64,000 bases of DNA from Lysinibacillus sp. SGAir0095 (GCF_005491425.1 NZ_CP028083.1:2504001-2568000); one strand, 5' to 3'. Counted from the first letter of the stretch, positions 1 through 10,075 are shown. The notes: generated by a model not told the origin, from the sequence alone. Program-made: numbers and translations.

Positions 1-139
1 TATTTTCACCGTGAAATGGACATAATCCAAACCAGTTACGTCCTCTTTTTGTCAGTTGCATATAATCACTTATGACATCGACTATATCGGATTGGGAACG
101 TATTTGTTCTATCATCTCTTCAGGTATTTTTCCGGTCAT
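1..139 (-). CDS. dnaG: DNA primase, N-terminal fragment (gene runs off the left edge)
   Basis: The minus strand from an ATG at 139 encodes the first 46 residues of a DnaG-type primase. The N-terminal helix is followed by the start of the CHC2 zinc-finger motif, read as GLCPFHGEN at the window edge. Primase makes RNA primers at the replication fork together with DnaB helicase. In Bacillus the gene lies just downstream of ppsR/ccpN and upstream of the housekeeping sigma gene, and the order here agrees. The yqxD gene that normally sits between it and ppsR is absent from the 320-bp gap. Only the zinc-finger edge can be judged. Confidence 0.9.
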   Translation of the reverse strand, partial: MTGKIPEEMIEQIRSQSDIVDVISDYMQLTKRGRNWFGLCPFHGEN

Positions 140-268
140 ATAATCACCAACTTCAGTTGCTAAGTAACACAATTCGAGATAAATTAAAAAAATCCTCTAT
201 TTTCCGACAAAAAAATAGTGTTTTTGCTCTAAGATTTCTCTTATTAATATTTTTACCACAATTTTCTC

Positions 269-297
269 ATTATAAAACAAATAGATGAAAATTTCCA
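269..297 (-). promoter_or_regulatory. Candidate sigma-A promoter for dnaG
   Basis: A perfect TATAAT (269-274, minus strand) lies 17 bp from TGGAAA (292-297), a 4-of-6 match to TTGACA. It sits about 130 bp upstream of the dnaG start and downstream of the ppsR terminator, so dnaG would begin its own transcript. Confidence 0.5.
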
Positions 298-412
298 CTT
301 TTTTATTGAAAAAAATGCATTTTTTATCCATTCCAGGGTTTAACCCTTCATAATTACGATGATTTTTCACAAAAAATTAATTGACTTCTAATATGTATTC
401 TGAGCATCCGCG

Positions 413-449
413 AAAAAAAACCACCTCTTCAATTTTTTTTGAAGAGATA
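413..449 (-). terminator. Rho-independent terminator of ccpN-ppsR
   Basis: On the minus strand an 8-bp CTCTTCAA/TTGAAGAG stem is followed closely by eight T residues. It lies 14 bp past the ppsR stop. Confidence 0.85.
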
Positions 450-462
450 GCCATTAAATATT

Positions 463-1278
463 TCAGTTCTTATTTTGTTCAATTTTTTCAATGATAACAT
501 TTGCCGTTTCTTCTACAGCTTTATTGGTTACATCAATAACTGAACATCCGATTCTTTCAACCACTTTATTGAAATGTTCGATTTCCTGCTCGATTCTAGA
601 TGGTTTAGCATAAATTGCATCATCATTCAAACCTAATGCAATAAGTCGTTCCTTACGAATAACATTTAATTTATCCGTAGATATTACTAGACCAAAGCAT
701 TTTTTTGGATCAACCAAGTATAATTCCTCAGGTGGATTAATCTCGGGAACTAACGGTACATTAGCTACTTTATAACGTTTATGGGCTAGATACTGAGAAA
801 GTGGGGTTTTTGAAGTTCGAGATACACCTACTAAGACCACATCCGCTAACAATAACCCTCTAGGATCCCGACCATCATCATATTTGACTGCGAATTCTAC
901 AGCCTCGATTTTCTTGAAATAATCAGCATCTAATTTATGAACAAGCCCTGGTTCTTCTCTTGGCTGCTCACCAATTTTTTCTTCAAATATACGGATAATC
1001 GGACCTAATAAATCAATCCATTGGACAGCTTCGCGACTACAACTATCCATCATATAGTTTCTCATTTTTTCTTCAACTAACGTAAAGACAATAATTGCAT
1101 CTTGTTCTTTTGCAATTTCAACAATTTTTTCAATATGATCATTATTTTCAATATTAGGAAACTTACGAATTACAGTATTATCAAAGTTTGGGCGGAATTG
1201 AGAAACTGCTGCTTTAACAACCTGTTCACCTGTTTCCCCTACTGAATCAGATACAACGAATACTTTTAAATTTTTCAA
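463..1278 (-). CDS. ppsR: Pyruvate, phosphate dikinase regulatory protein (kinase/pyrophosphorylase)
   Basis: 271 residues, the usual size of the PPDK/PEP-synthase regulatory protein family (B. subtilis YqfL). The family is bifunctional: it inactivates its dikinase target by ADP-dependent threonine phosphorylation and reactivates it by phosphate-dependent dephosphorylation. The P-loop-like motif GVSRTSKTPLS is near residue 151 and the N-terminal signature VSDSVGETGE is near residue 9. The start is a TTG with AGGAGTG about 5 bp upstream. It follows ccpN by 11 bp, so the pair is an operon. In B. subtilis these two genes are linked to control of gluconeogenesis. No target dikinase is in the window. 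Confidence 0.93.
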   Translation of the reverse strand: MKNLKVFVVSDSVGETGEQVVKAAVSQFRPNFDNTVIRKFPNIENNDHIEKIVEIAKEQDAIIVFTLVEEKMRNYMMDSCSREAVQWIDLLGPIIRIFEEKIGEQPREEPGLVHKLDADYFKKIEAVEFAVKYDDGRDPRGLLLADVVLVGVSRTSKTPLSQYLAHKRYKVANVPLVPEINPPEELYLVDPKKCFGLVISTDKLNVIRKERLIALGLNDDAIYAKPSRIEQEIEHFNKVVERIGCSVIDVTNKAVEETANVIIEKIEQNKN

Positions 1279-1289
1279 AATAGCACTCC

Positions 1290-1937
1290 TTATAAATCAT
1301 GGGTTTCAGCTAATGAAATAAATGCCTTGGTTACGCTTGTTTTTGTTAAACGCCCAATAATTTCAAGACCTTTTTCCGTCTCATTGACAACAGGTAGAGA
1401 ATCGACTTGACGCTCGATTAATTTTTTTGCAGCCCCGATTAATGAATCTGATTTCTTACAATATACAATATTAGGCATCCTAGACATAATAATATGAACT
1501 GGTATTTTCGTCAGCTCTTGTGTACCGATACTTGTTCGTAATAAATCTTTTCTGGACAAAACCCCTTGCAAATAAGACTGGTCATCTACAACAAATAAAG
1601 TTCCAACATCTTCTAAAAATAATTGGACAATGGCATCGTAAACGGTCATATTTTCTGATACTACTACTGGTAGAGACTGAAAATCCCCTACCTTCAAATT
1701 CATCATGGATTCACTTGCCGTGGTCATTGTTTTTTTTCCTGAATAGAAGTATCCAACACGTGGCCTAGCATCTAAAAATCCAGCCATCGTTAAGATTGCT
1801 AAATCTGGACGTAGAGTAGCCCGGGTCAAATTTAAACGTTCTGCAATTTGTTCACCTGTTATTGGGCCATTCTCTTTAACGATCTGCAGAATCGTGTCTT
1901 GACGTTTATTGAGTTCGATTGGACTCACCCGCTTCAA
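1290..1937 (-). CDS. ccpN: CcpN-type transcriptional repressor with HTH and two CBS domains
   Basis: 215 residues. A winged helix-turn-helix occupies about residues 8-60 (LNKRQDTILQIV, then LTRATLRPDL) and two CBS domains follow from about residue 80 to 210. This is the architecture of B. subtilis CcpN (YqzB), which represses gapB and pckA under glycolytic conditions and senses ATP/ADP through the CBS pair. The start is uncertain: TTG at 1937 and GTG at 1928 are both in frame, and neither has a well-spaced Shine-Dalgarno sequence. Homology to CcpN favours a start close to the SPIELNKRQ segment. Confidence 0.92.
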   Translation of the reverse strand: MKRVSPIELNKRQDTILQIVKENGPITGEQIAERLNLTRATLRPDLAILTMAGFLDARPRVGYFYSGKKTMTTASESMMNLKVGDFQSLPVVVSENMTVYDAIVQLFLEDVGTLFVVDDQSYLQGVLSRKDLLRTSIGTQELTKIPVHIIMSRMPNIVYCKKSDSLIGAAKKLIERQVDSLPVVNETEKGLEIIGRLTKTSVTKAFISLAETHDL

Positions 1938-2014
1938 ATAGTGTTATACTTTTCTATAAATATTATATACTAATTTGGTATCATTTGCGAAGAAATGAAT
2001 GAAAAGCTACAATA

Positions 2015-2044
2015 TTGACACAGTTCGAGTGAATAGCATAAAAT
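2015..2044 (+). promoter_or_regulatory. Candidate sigma-A promoter for glyS
   Basis: TTGACA (2015-2020) and TAAAAT (2039-2044) are separated by 18 bp, just upstream of the T-box leader. Confidence 0.65.
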
Positions 2045-2059
2045 ATCGATAGAAGTTCA

Positions 2060-2308
2060 TATAGGCAATGAGAGGACAAATAAGTATCTTTTCAAAAAAG
2101 CGAGTAGGAGTTGGTGAAAGCCTACAAGAAAAGAGAAACGGCACCCTTGAGCCAATTTTCTAAAAGAGGATTGTTAATGTTAAAAGTAGCGACATTGAAA
2201 ATGATGCGCTTTACTTTAGCCGACAATCAAGCGGGGTGGAACCGCGGGTGTACATACGCACTCGTCCCCGGGCAAAAAGCCCGGAGACGGGTGCTTTTAT
2301 ATTTTTAT
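2060..2308 (+). promoter_or_regulatory. Glycine T-box riboswitch with terminator
   Basis: A class II T-box leader upstream of glyS. The specifier codon is read as GGC (2140-2142, followed by A). The T-box core is GGGTGGAACCGCGG around 2234-2247. It is followed by a strong GC-rich terminator hairpin (about 2258-2298) and a T-rich tail. The T-box TGGA would pair with the UCCA 3' end of tRNA-Gly, whose discriminator base is U, so codon and acceptor matches agree. Uncharged tRNA-Gly should stabilise the antiterminator and turn glyS on. Confidence 0.93.
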
Positions 2309-2329
2309 TTATAGTAGGAGGAATTTTTT

Positions 2330-3718
2330 ATGGCACAAAAATCTATGGAAACAATCGTAAGCTTAGCAAAACACCGTGGTTTCGTCTTCCCAGGATCTGA
2401 AATTTACGGCGGACTTGCAAACACTTGGGATTACGGTCCACTTGGTGTTGAATTAAAAAACAATGTTAAAAAAGCATGGTGGCTAAAATTTGTTCAAGAA
2501 TCTGAATACAATGTAGGTCTTGATGCTGCAATCCTTATGAACCCACGTGCATGGGTAGCATCTGGTCACGTTGGAAACTTCAACGATCCTATGATTGATT
2601 GTAAATCGTGTAAAGCACGCCACCGTGCAGATAAACTAATCGAAGATGCATCTTTAGAAAAAACAGGTAATGAAATTATCGTCGACGGTATGAGCTTCGA
2701 TCAAATGAAAGCAAAAATGGAAGAACTATCTGTTACTTGTCCAGAGTGTGGTAAAAACGATTTCACGGATATCCGTCAATTCAACCTTATGTTTAAAACA
2801 TTCCAAGGTGTAACAGAAAGCTCTACAAACGAGATTTTCCTTCGTCCTGAAACAGCACAAGGTATTTTCGTTAACTTTAAAAATGTGCAACGCTCAATGC
2901 GTAAACGTACACCATTTGGTATAGCACAAATCGGTAAATCATTCCGTAACGAAATTACACCAGGTAACTTTACATTCCGTACACGTGAATTCGAGCAAAT
3001 GGAATTAGAATTCTTCTGCAAGCCAGGCGAAGACCTAGAATGGCACCAATATTGGAAAGAATTCTGTAAAAATTGGTTATTAAACCTAGGTATGAAAGAC
3101 GATAGCATGCGTCTACGTGACCATGAAGATGATGAGCTATCCCACTATTCAAATGCAACTTCTGATATCGAATTCCGCTTCCCATTCGGCTGGGGTGAGC
3201 TATGGGGAATCGCAGACCGTACAGATTTCGACTTGAAACAGCATATGGAACACTCTGGTGAAGATTTCACTTATATCGATCCAATTACAAACGAACGTTA
3301 TGTTCCATATTGTATCGAACCATCACTTGGTGCAGATCGTGTAACACTAGCGTTCTTATGTGATGCTTATGATGAAGAAGAGCTTGAAGGCGGCGACTCT
3401 CGTACAGTATTACGCTTCCACCCTGCTCTTGCTCCGTTTAAAGCAGCGGTATTACCATTATCGAAAAAACTAGCTGATGATGCAGGAGAAGTATGGGCTG
3501 AGCTACGCAAATCATTCCCAGTGGATTACGATGAGTCACAGTCAATCGGTAAACGTTACCGCCGTCAGGACGAAATCGGTACACCATTCTGTATCACATA
3601 TGATTTCGACTCAAAAGAAGACGGTCAAGTAACAGTACGCCACCGTGACAGCATGGAACAGGTACGTATGCCTATTACTGAAGTTAAGGCATATATTGAA
3701 AAGCATCTTCAATTCTAA
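2330..3718 (+). CDS. glyS: Glycyl-tRNA synthetase, single-chain (alpha-2) type
   Basis: 462 residues. Class II synthetase with the family signature [10 protein letters not shown] (about residues 165-174), a zinc-like CxxC pair (about 88-91 and 129-132), motif 3 [10 protein letters not shown] near 330, and an anticodon-binding domain in the last 100 residues. It charges tRNA-Gly in the cytoplasm. This is the eukaryote/Staphylococcus-like form, not the GlyQ/GlyS heterotetramer that occupies this locus in B. subtilis. The start ATG has AGGAGG 8 bp upstream. It is the only early gene on the plus strand and stands alone with its T-box and terminator. Confidence 0.97.
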   Translation: MAQKSMETIVSLAKHRGFVFPGSEIYGGLANTWDYGPLGVELKNNVKKAWWLKFVQESEYNVGLDAAILMNPRAWVASGHVGNFNDPMIDCKSCKARHRADKLIEDASLEKTGNEIIVDGMSFDQMKAKMEELSVTCPECGKNDFTDIRQFNLMFKTFQGVTESSTNEIFLRPETAQGIFVNFKNVQRSMRKRTPFGIAQIGKSFRNEITPGNFTFRTREFEQMELEFFCKPGEDLEWHQYWKEFCKNWLLNLGMKDDSMRLRDHEDDELSHYSNATSDIEFRFPFGWGELWGIADRTDFDLKQHMEHSGEDFTYIDPITNERYVPYCIEPSLGADRVTLAFLCDAYDEEELEGGDSRTVLRFHPALAPFKAAVLPLSKKLADDAGEVWAELRKSFPVDYDESQSIGKRYRRQDEIGTPFCITYDFDSKEDGQVTVRHRDSMEQVRMPITEVKAYIEKHLQF

Positions 3719-3784
3719 TTGGCACTTAAATAGATAATTTACGGACACTGTGGCGAAAGCCTGCAACATGCACAAATATGCCAA

Positions 3785-3814
3785 ATATTTATAGAAAAGC
3801 ATTTACAATTCTAA
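3785..3814 (+). repeat. Decayed copy 1 of the glyS 3' end
   Basis: Read in the right frame, this stretch encodes FIEKHLQF and a TAA stop, the same as the last residues of GlyRS (YIEKHLQF), with a few third-position differences. It starts about 70 bp after the true stop, inside the 3' UTR. Confidence 0.7.
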
Positions 3815-3847
3815 TATAGATTCCTTTGTATAGAAGTTTTGCGGTTC

Positions 3848-3873
3848 TGCACCGAAAACTTGCGACAGGTGCA
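3848..3873 (+). repeat. Hairpin repeat with GAAAACTTGCGACA loop
   Basis: A TGCACC/GGTGCA 6-bp stem closes a loop that is nearly identical to the loop repeated five times at 55.9-56.4 kb. There the stem is TGCGCC/GGCGCA, so the stem changes are compensated. A looser relative (GTGGCGAAAGCCTGCAAC) lies at about 3751-3768. Confidence 0.7.
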
Positions 3874-3887
3874 AACTTGCAAATTTC

Positions 3888-3920
3888 TGAAGTTATTAAG
3901 ACTATCAACTTCAATTCTAA
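3888..3920 (+). repeat. Decayed copy 2 of the glyS 3' end
   Basis: It begins like the glyS segment at 3679 (TGAAGTTA) and ends CTTCAATTCTAA exactly as glyS does (QLQF, stop), with an internal deletion. It is the third instance of this terminus in 250 bp. Confidence 0.6.
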
Positions 3921-3949
3921 ATGCAAACACTCTACTTAGTATTACTTTT

Positions 3950-3985
3950 GAACTTATTTCGCAATTGCGAGATAAGTTCTTTTTT
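3950..3985 (+). terminator. Terminator of glyS
   Basis: A GAACTTAT-TCGC/GCGA-ATAAGTTC stem with an AATT loop and a run of six T residues. The repeats between 3743 and 3920 are therefore part of the glyS mRNA. Confidence 0.85.
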
Positions 3986-4083
3986 GTATAAATTCAAAAT
4001 AAAAACACTCTCCTCATAAGAGAATGTACATTTCAAATTATCATTTTGTTCATTTTGTTCAATTTGTTTATTCAGGAGATGAT

Positions 4084-4113
4084 TTGTTAGAAAATTTAGA
4101 TTATAATTATAAT
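4084..4113 (+). promoter_or_regulatory. Candidate promoter for the 4135 gene
   Basis: TTGTTA (4084-4089), 18-bp spacer, TATAAT (4108-4113), ending 22 bp before the start codon. Confidence 0.45.
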
Positions 4114-4134
4114 AAAAAAATCGAGGTGGGATTG

Positions 4135-4608
4135 ATGTTCTTTCACACTTTATTTAAACAACCTAAGCAAGAAGCTGAAGAAATTTCCTCGGCAGAAAAA
4201 CTTTTGATCGTTGTACGTGAACTATTAAATAAAGAATTACCAGAACACTATACTCATCATCATATTTTATTTACAGCAAATTCAAAACTAGCTTCTTTAA
4301 ATGAATCTCTCAAAAATCATCGAACTCAAGCAAATTATGACTTAAAATTAGGTCAATTCCATTCACAAATGCATGATGAACTGCGAAAACAAGTTAGTGA
4401 TTTACAGGTGTTAGTCGATGGCTTTATGGAGCTAAATATTGATATAAAACAAATGAATCATCGACTACACTTCCACTATGATTCTATTCAGTATATCCAT
4501 GAGAATTATGTACTTTATATGGAAGGACGATTCTCTCATCAATCCTCCCAATTATTCTGGCAAGCAGTTAAAGAAGATGTATTAGACATCATACGAAAAA
4601 TTATTTAA
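4135..4608 (+). CDS. Uncharacterised helical protein
   Basis: 157 residues from an ATG preceded by GAGGTGGG; an upstream in-frame extension to 4024 lacks a ribosome-binding site. I do not recognise a family. The protein is soluble-looking, rich in charged and His residues (for example HYTHHH near residue 40), and predicted mostly helical, with no membrane segment or signal peptide. It is convergent with recO, and the two stop codons are only 3 bp apart. It does not belong to the B. subtilis glyS-recO arrangement, so it is lineage-specific. Function unknown. Confidence 0.7.
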   Translation: MFFHTLFKQPKQEAEEISSAEKLLIVVRELLNKELPEHYTHHHILFTANSKLASLNESLKNHRTQANYDLKLGQFHSQMHDELRKQVSDLQVLVDGFMELNIDIKQMNHRLHFHYDSIQYIHENYVLYMEGRFSHQSSQLFWQAVKEDVLDIIRKII

Positions 4609-4611
4609 CAC

Positions 4612-5391
4612 TCAATCAGTGGGTTCCTCATTACTTGTCCTTCTTGTCAATAATGGGGTTCTTTCCAATTGTTCAATAAATGAACGTGATTTTAAGCGAA
4701 TACCTGTTTGCTCCTCATAAATTGTCGTGACTATTTTCTTTATGAACTGTTTCGTCCCCTTTTTCAGCTCTAACTTCCCTATCTGATCAATCGGTACATT
4801 ATAAAACATCCTAATCAATTTTAACTGTGTTGGAGATAAACGTATGATATAAGGATCTTGATGGAAACAACGATGGCATAAGAAACCACCCTGTGAAAAG
4901 GAAAAAGCAAACTCCCCATCAAAAGACCCACATGATGCACATGCATTTAGAATTGGTTGAACCCCTGTGTATGGTAGTAGCTTCCAATCTACAAATAAGC
5001 TGATGGCTTCTGGATCATGCTCTTCCTCAATAGCATTAAGTGCTTGCAAAAGTACCTCAAAAGCAAAAGGTTCTGGTCCCTCATCTACTAGTCTATCAAC
5101 AAGCTCCACAATATAACTTGCGTAGGCTGTGGCGTTAATGTCTGTTTGTATATGGCGCATTGACGCTAAATGTTCTCCCTGCTGCATCGTTCCCATACCT
5201 GATGTTCTTTGCACCATATACATCCCATGCATGAAGGTTTGGGTAACACCCGCTAAACGACTGGTCGGCTTTTTCGCACCCCTAGCCATTACAGTTATCT
5301 TACCTGCTTCTCTTGTCATTAAGGTCACAATTTTATTTGATTCACCATAAGCTCGCGATTTTAAAACAATGCCTTCCCATTTATTTAACAT
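4612..5391 (-). CDS. recO: DNA repair protein RecO
   Basis: 259 residues. The N-terminal OB fold begins LNKWEGIVLKSRAYGE, and a four-cysteine zinc site follows (CASC near 146 and CHRC near 168). RecO acts with RecR to load RecA onto SSB-coated DNA and to anneal strands. The ATG at 5391 was chosen over an in-frame GTG at 5403 because it matches the family N-terminus and the GTG directly abuts the GAAGGAAG ribosome-binding site. It is separated from era by a terminator, unlike in a continuous operon. Confidence 0.95.
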   Translation of the reverse strand: MLNKWEGIVLKSRAYGESNKIVTLMTREAGKITVMARGAKKPTSRLAGVTQTFMHGMYMVQRTSGMGTMQQGEHLASMRHIQTDINATAYASYIVELVDRLVDEGPEPFAFEVLLQALNAIEEEHDPEAISLFVDWKLLPYTGVQPILNACASCGSFDGEFAFSFSQGGFLCHRCFHQDPYIIRLSPTQLKLIRMFYNVPIDQIGKLELKKGTKQFIKKIVTTIYEEQTGIRLKSRSFIEQLERTPLLTRRTSNEEPTD

Positions 5392-5428
5392 TTGGCACTG
5401 CACTTCCTTCTACATTTACTTTGCTTCT

Positions 5429-5434
5429 ATTATA
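5429..5434 (-). promoter_or_regulatory. -10 box of a candidate recO promoter
   Basis: A perfect TATAAT about 38 bp upstream of the recO start. No good -35 box is visible, so it is a partial match only. Confidence 0.35.
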
Positions 5435-5575
5435 CATGACCGCTATATGATTTACGCTATTAGTCACTTTTTATCGATTGATTTTTACCTATGAAGTTTC
5501 TAATAAGTTTTTCTATAATGGTCTATCCAAGTTTTACTTGTTACTATATTCGCTAGCAAGCACAATATCCAATCG

Positions 5576-5611
5576 AAAAAAAAGACAAACTGCATTCAAC
5601 AGCTTGTCTTT
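5576..5611 (-). terminator. Terminator after era
   Basis: A stem AAGACAA-CTG/CAG-TTGTCTT followed on the minus strand by eight T residues, 15 bp past the era stop. Confidence 0.85.
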
Positions 5612-5625
5612 GAATTTACTTAATA

Positions 5626-6970
<1,345 letters not shown>

Positions 6971-7003
6971 TTATTCATACCTTTATCTATTCACTTGATA
7001 ATG

Positions 7004-7354
7004 TTAAAACCATTTTGGTAGAAAAATAAGTAATCCGATTATAACACTTGCAAGAGCAATTACAAGTACTGCACCCGCTGCAACATCCTTTGCTTGCTTT
7101 GCAAGGGGATGAATTTCCGGTGATGCCAAGTTGACGACACTTTCAATGGCGGTATTGATCATCTCAGCACCAATCACTAGCGTAATAACCAGAATAATAA
7201 TTAACCATTCATTTATTGTTAGACCAGTTAATATAGATGCAATTATCACGATAATTGCACTAATGATATGGATGCGCATATTTTGTTCTCTCATTGCAGT
7301 CCATATTCCATAAAAAGCATACCCAAAGGATTTGAGCAGTTTATGGACGTCCAT
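7004..7354 (-). CDS. dgkA: Diacylglycerol/undecaprenol kinase family protein
   Basis: 116 residues with three membrane helices (about 33-50, 55-72 and 95-113). The family motif AEMINTAIESVVNL is near residue 65. In Gram-positives this family mainly phosphorylates undecaprenol, which feeds the lipid carrier of wall synthesis. The start codon directly follows the ybeY stop, so translation is probably coupled. Confidence 0.95.
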   Translation of the reverse strand: MDVHKLLKSFGYAFYGIWTAMREQNMRIHIISAIIVIIASILTGLTINEWLIIILVITLVIGAEMINTAIESVVNLASPEIHPLAKQAKDVAAGAVLVIALASVIIGLLIFLPKWF

Positions 7355-7828
7355 TCAGAAATCACGACCTAAGCCAAAAGAAGTCAGAATTTCATCTTGT
7401 TTTCCAAACATGATTTTTTCATCTTCTTCTGTCATATGGTCATATCCTAATAAGTGTAAAAATCCATGTACAGCTAAAAAGCCTAATTCTCTTTCAAAAG
7501 AGTGTCCAAAATCAGCAGCCTGTTCCTTTGTTCGATCGGTTGAAATAATGATGTCTCCTAAAACTCTGGGGATTCCTTCACCAACAATTTCAATCTCTCC
7601 CTCTCCTAATTCTTCAAGAGCAAAGGAAATAACGTCTGTCGGCTGATCTTTGTCTCGGTAATCACGATTGATTTCATGAATTTTTTCATTCGTTACAAAT
7701 GTGACCGACACTTCACTGCCGTCTTCAATATCAAGATGACTTGCAGCATGTTGTAATAATTGTTCAACCAATTCCAAATGCTGCTCCTTTACTTCGTTTG
7801 TTTCATCTAAAAAATCAATATTAAGCAT
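7355..7828 (-). CDS. ybeY: Endoribonuclease YbeY
   Basis: 157 residues. The zinc signature [11 protein letters not shown] (His-x3-His-x5-His) is near residue 120. YbeY takes part in 16S rRNA 3'-end maturation and ribosome quality control. The neighbour era acts on the same RNA end. RBS GGAGGCAC lies upstream of the ATG. Confidence 0.96.
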   Translation of the reverse strand: MLNIDFLDETNEVKEQHLELVEQLLQHAASHLDIEDGSEVSVTFVTNEKIHEINRDYRDKDQPTDVISFALEELGEGEIEIVGEGIPRVLGDIIISTDRTKEQAADFGHSFERELGFLAVHGFLHLLGYDHMTEEDEKIMFGKQDEILTSFGLGRDF

Positions 7829-7843
7829 TAGTGCCTCCTAAAA

Positions 7844-9967
7844 TTATCCTTCTTTTGGGTATTCGATTCGTGAATGGAAGATTCCATTTAAAGTCTCACA
7901 TAGTACTTTCTCAATAATCTTTAACTCTTTAATCGAGACGTCGCATTCATCAAATTGATGTTCTTGTACACGACTTTGCACGATAGAATAGACTAGTTTT
8001 TGAATTTTTTCTGAGTTAGGCTGTTTCATAGAACGAACTGCTGCCTCTACACTATCAGCAATACTTATAACAGCTGCCTCTTTCGTTTGCGGTTTTGGCC
8101 CTGGATAACTAAATACCTTCTCATCCACGTCTTCCCTTTCTTCTTTAGCCTTATGAAGAAAGAATTTTAATGTACTAGTACCATGATGCTGTAAGGCAAT
8201 ATCCACAATTTCCTTTGGCATTTTATGTTTTTCTAATAATTGAGCACCATCTGTAGTGTGAGAAATAATGATTTCTGCACTTCTCTCCGGCGGTAAAGAA
8301 TCATGAGGATTAATCCCAGACATTTGATTTTCAATAAAGAATGCAGGTCTTCGTGTTTTACCGATATCGTGATAGTAACAGGCAACTCTCGCTAACAAAC
8401 CATCTGCCCCAATTGCTTCACAAGCAGCTTCTGCAAGATTTGCTACCATCACACTATGATGATAAGTACCCGGAGTTTCAGTTAATAACTTTTTCAATAA
8501 TGGATGGTTTGGATTTGATAATTCGATTAATCTCATTGTCGACAATAATCCAAATGCTGATTCAAAGAATGGCAATAATCCCATTGTTAAAGCACCAGAT
8601 AAAATCCCTGATGCAATACCTGCAACCGAATAGAATAACAATTCAAATAAGTCATAGTTTGTTTGTGACATCAATAAATAAAAAGCAATAAATAACAAGT
8701 TAAAAATTGAAACAACACCACAGGCTTTTAAAAGATGGGATCTTTTTTCCATGCTTCGCATGAAGAACACACTCGAAAGGCCACCCAAGATTATATATAG
8801 AACGATATCCATTTGTAACACTGCTGAATAACCTTCATGGAAAATGACTCCTGCTGATGCGGCTGTCAATATGGTAACAAGTATTGCCGCTTTCTCATTT
8901 GCTAAAAGTCGAACAAGCATCGTTGCCAGTGCAGTTGGATATAAAAAGGCAATGGTTGCATCAAACTGATCTGAAAGCAAACTGATCACCTTCATGAGCA
9001 GTATGGAGAAAGAATAAATGATTGCCGTTACAAACAAGGCCTTTCGTTTATTCTGAAGTTCCATCTCTGAATAATTAAATAAAATGTACATAAAAGCCAT
9101 TTGCAGAACTACAAGAATTAGTAGGCCAAGTACGGGCTTTGTAGAGGTTTGGTTATTCAATAAACCGAGGAGTTCCAATTGTCTAAAGACTTCCCGGTCA
9201 ATGAGCTCGCCTTCTTGAACGATAATTTGACCTTGCAATATTCTGGTAGGCTCAACTTCTTCACGAGCTTTTAAAATCAGCTCCTCCGTACGAACTTCAT
9301 CTAAAATCTCTGTTTCTATAATTGCAGCTCTTCCAATTAAATTGATTGCACTTATTATATCTTCAGCTATGGTACTTTCCTGGCGGATTTTCGTTTCGAT
9401 TTCTGTACGTTTTAGTGCCACATTTTCTGTTCGAATCGGCTCTTCCAGCATTGTTTTTATTTCTTTTACCAGAAAGTTTTCTGCCGTTTTCAACTCAGCA
9501 TCACTGGCAACCAATAGAGACTGCAATTGGCTATTCGTAAAAATTAGCAGCGATTGACTTTCCGTAATATCTTTTAGTTTTTCACGTAATTGGCTGATTT
9601 GGTTTTCTATGTCTATAGGCGTTTCTTCCTCTTGCAATCTTACATCTTTCCGGACATCCAAAATAATATCAAAGATTGATGTTACAAGTGAAGATCGATG
9701 TTCCGCGGTCTCTTCATTGAACAAATAAACAGGTTCAACGCCATCCTCAGCCTGATTTCTTTCTTGTTCGGTTTTCACAGTGTCTTCTATTGTTTTCACT
9801 GCACGAATTGTTTCTGGAGCAAGTTGGAAAGCTTGTATATCATATGTAGTGCTTCGTATATTTCCAAGCATTAAAAAGAATTGCAGAATACCAGTAATTA
9901 ATAAAACAACTATTAATAAAGTTCGAAAACTAATCATGTTCAGTAATTTATTAAAGTGCTTTTCCAC
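7844..9967 (-). CDS. pgpH: Membrane cyclic-di-AMP phosphodiesterase, 7TM-HD family
   Basis: 707 residues. One N-terminal membrane helix (about 15-32) is followed by a large extracellular 7TMR-HDED domain, about seven helices between residues 275 and 475, and a cytoplasmic HD domain with THYHHS-like and CYYHDIGKTRRP motifs (HD pair near 530). The B. subtilis orthologue (YqfF/PgpH) hydrolyses c-di-AMP to pApA and so controls osmolyte and potassium balance. It has a GTG start with GGGGG 7 bp upstream. It is the first gene of the cluster ending in era. Confidence 0.95.
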   Translation of the reverse strand: MEKHFNKLLNMISFRTLLIVVLLITGILQFFLMLGNIRSTTYDIQAFQLAPETIRAVKTIEDTVKTEQERNQAEDGVEPVYLFNEETAEHRSSLVTSIFDIILDVRKDVRLQEEETPIDIENQISQLREKLKDITESQSLLIFTNSQLQSLLVASDAELKTAENFLVKEIKTMLEEPIRTENVALKRTEIETKIRQESTIAEDIISAINLIGRAAIIETEILDEVRTEELILKAREEVEPTRILQGQIIVQEGELIDREVFRQLELLGLLNNQTSTKPVLGLLILVVLQMAFMYILFNYSEMELQNKRKALFVTAIIYSFSILLMKVISLLSDQFDATIAFLYPTALATMLVRLLANEKAAILVTILTAASAGVIFHEGYSAVLQMDIVLYIILGGLSSVFFMRSMEKRSHLLKACGVVSIFNLLFIAFYLLMSQTNYDLFELLFYSVAGIASGILSGALTMGLLPFFESAFGLLSTMRLIELSNPNHPLLKKLLTETPGTYHHSVMVANLAEAACEAIGADGLLARVACYYHDIGKTRRPAFFIENQMSGINPHDSLPPERSAEIIISHTTDGAQLLEKHKMPKEIVDIALQHHGTSTLKFFLHKAKEEREDVDEKVFSYPGPKPQTKEAAVISIADSVEAAVRSMKQPNSEKIQKLVYSIVQSRVQEHQFDECDVSIKELKIIEKVLCETLNGIFHSRIEYPKEG

Positions 9968-10041
9968 TAGTGCACCCCCAAATGTCTATATGTACTAGTT
10001 TACCAATTTATGAATATTATTTCATGAAATCTTCCTAAAAA

Positions 10042-10075
10042 ATAAAAAATGTGCACGATAAACGTACACATTTAA
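10042..10075 (-). terminator. Terminator after phoH
   Basis: AAATGTG-ACG/CGT-CACATTT stem followed by T-rich sequence on the minus strand; it separates yqfC-yqfD-phoH from the pgpH cluster. Confidence 0.8.

Noticed and set aside
2111-2314. 67-codon plus-strand ORF
   Set aside because: It lies wholly inside the glycine T-box and its terminator and has no ribosome-binding site.
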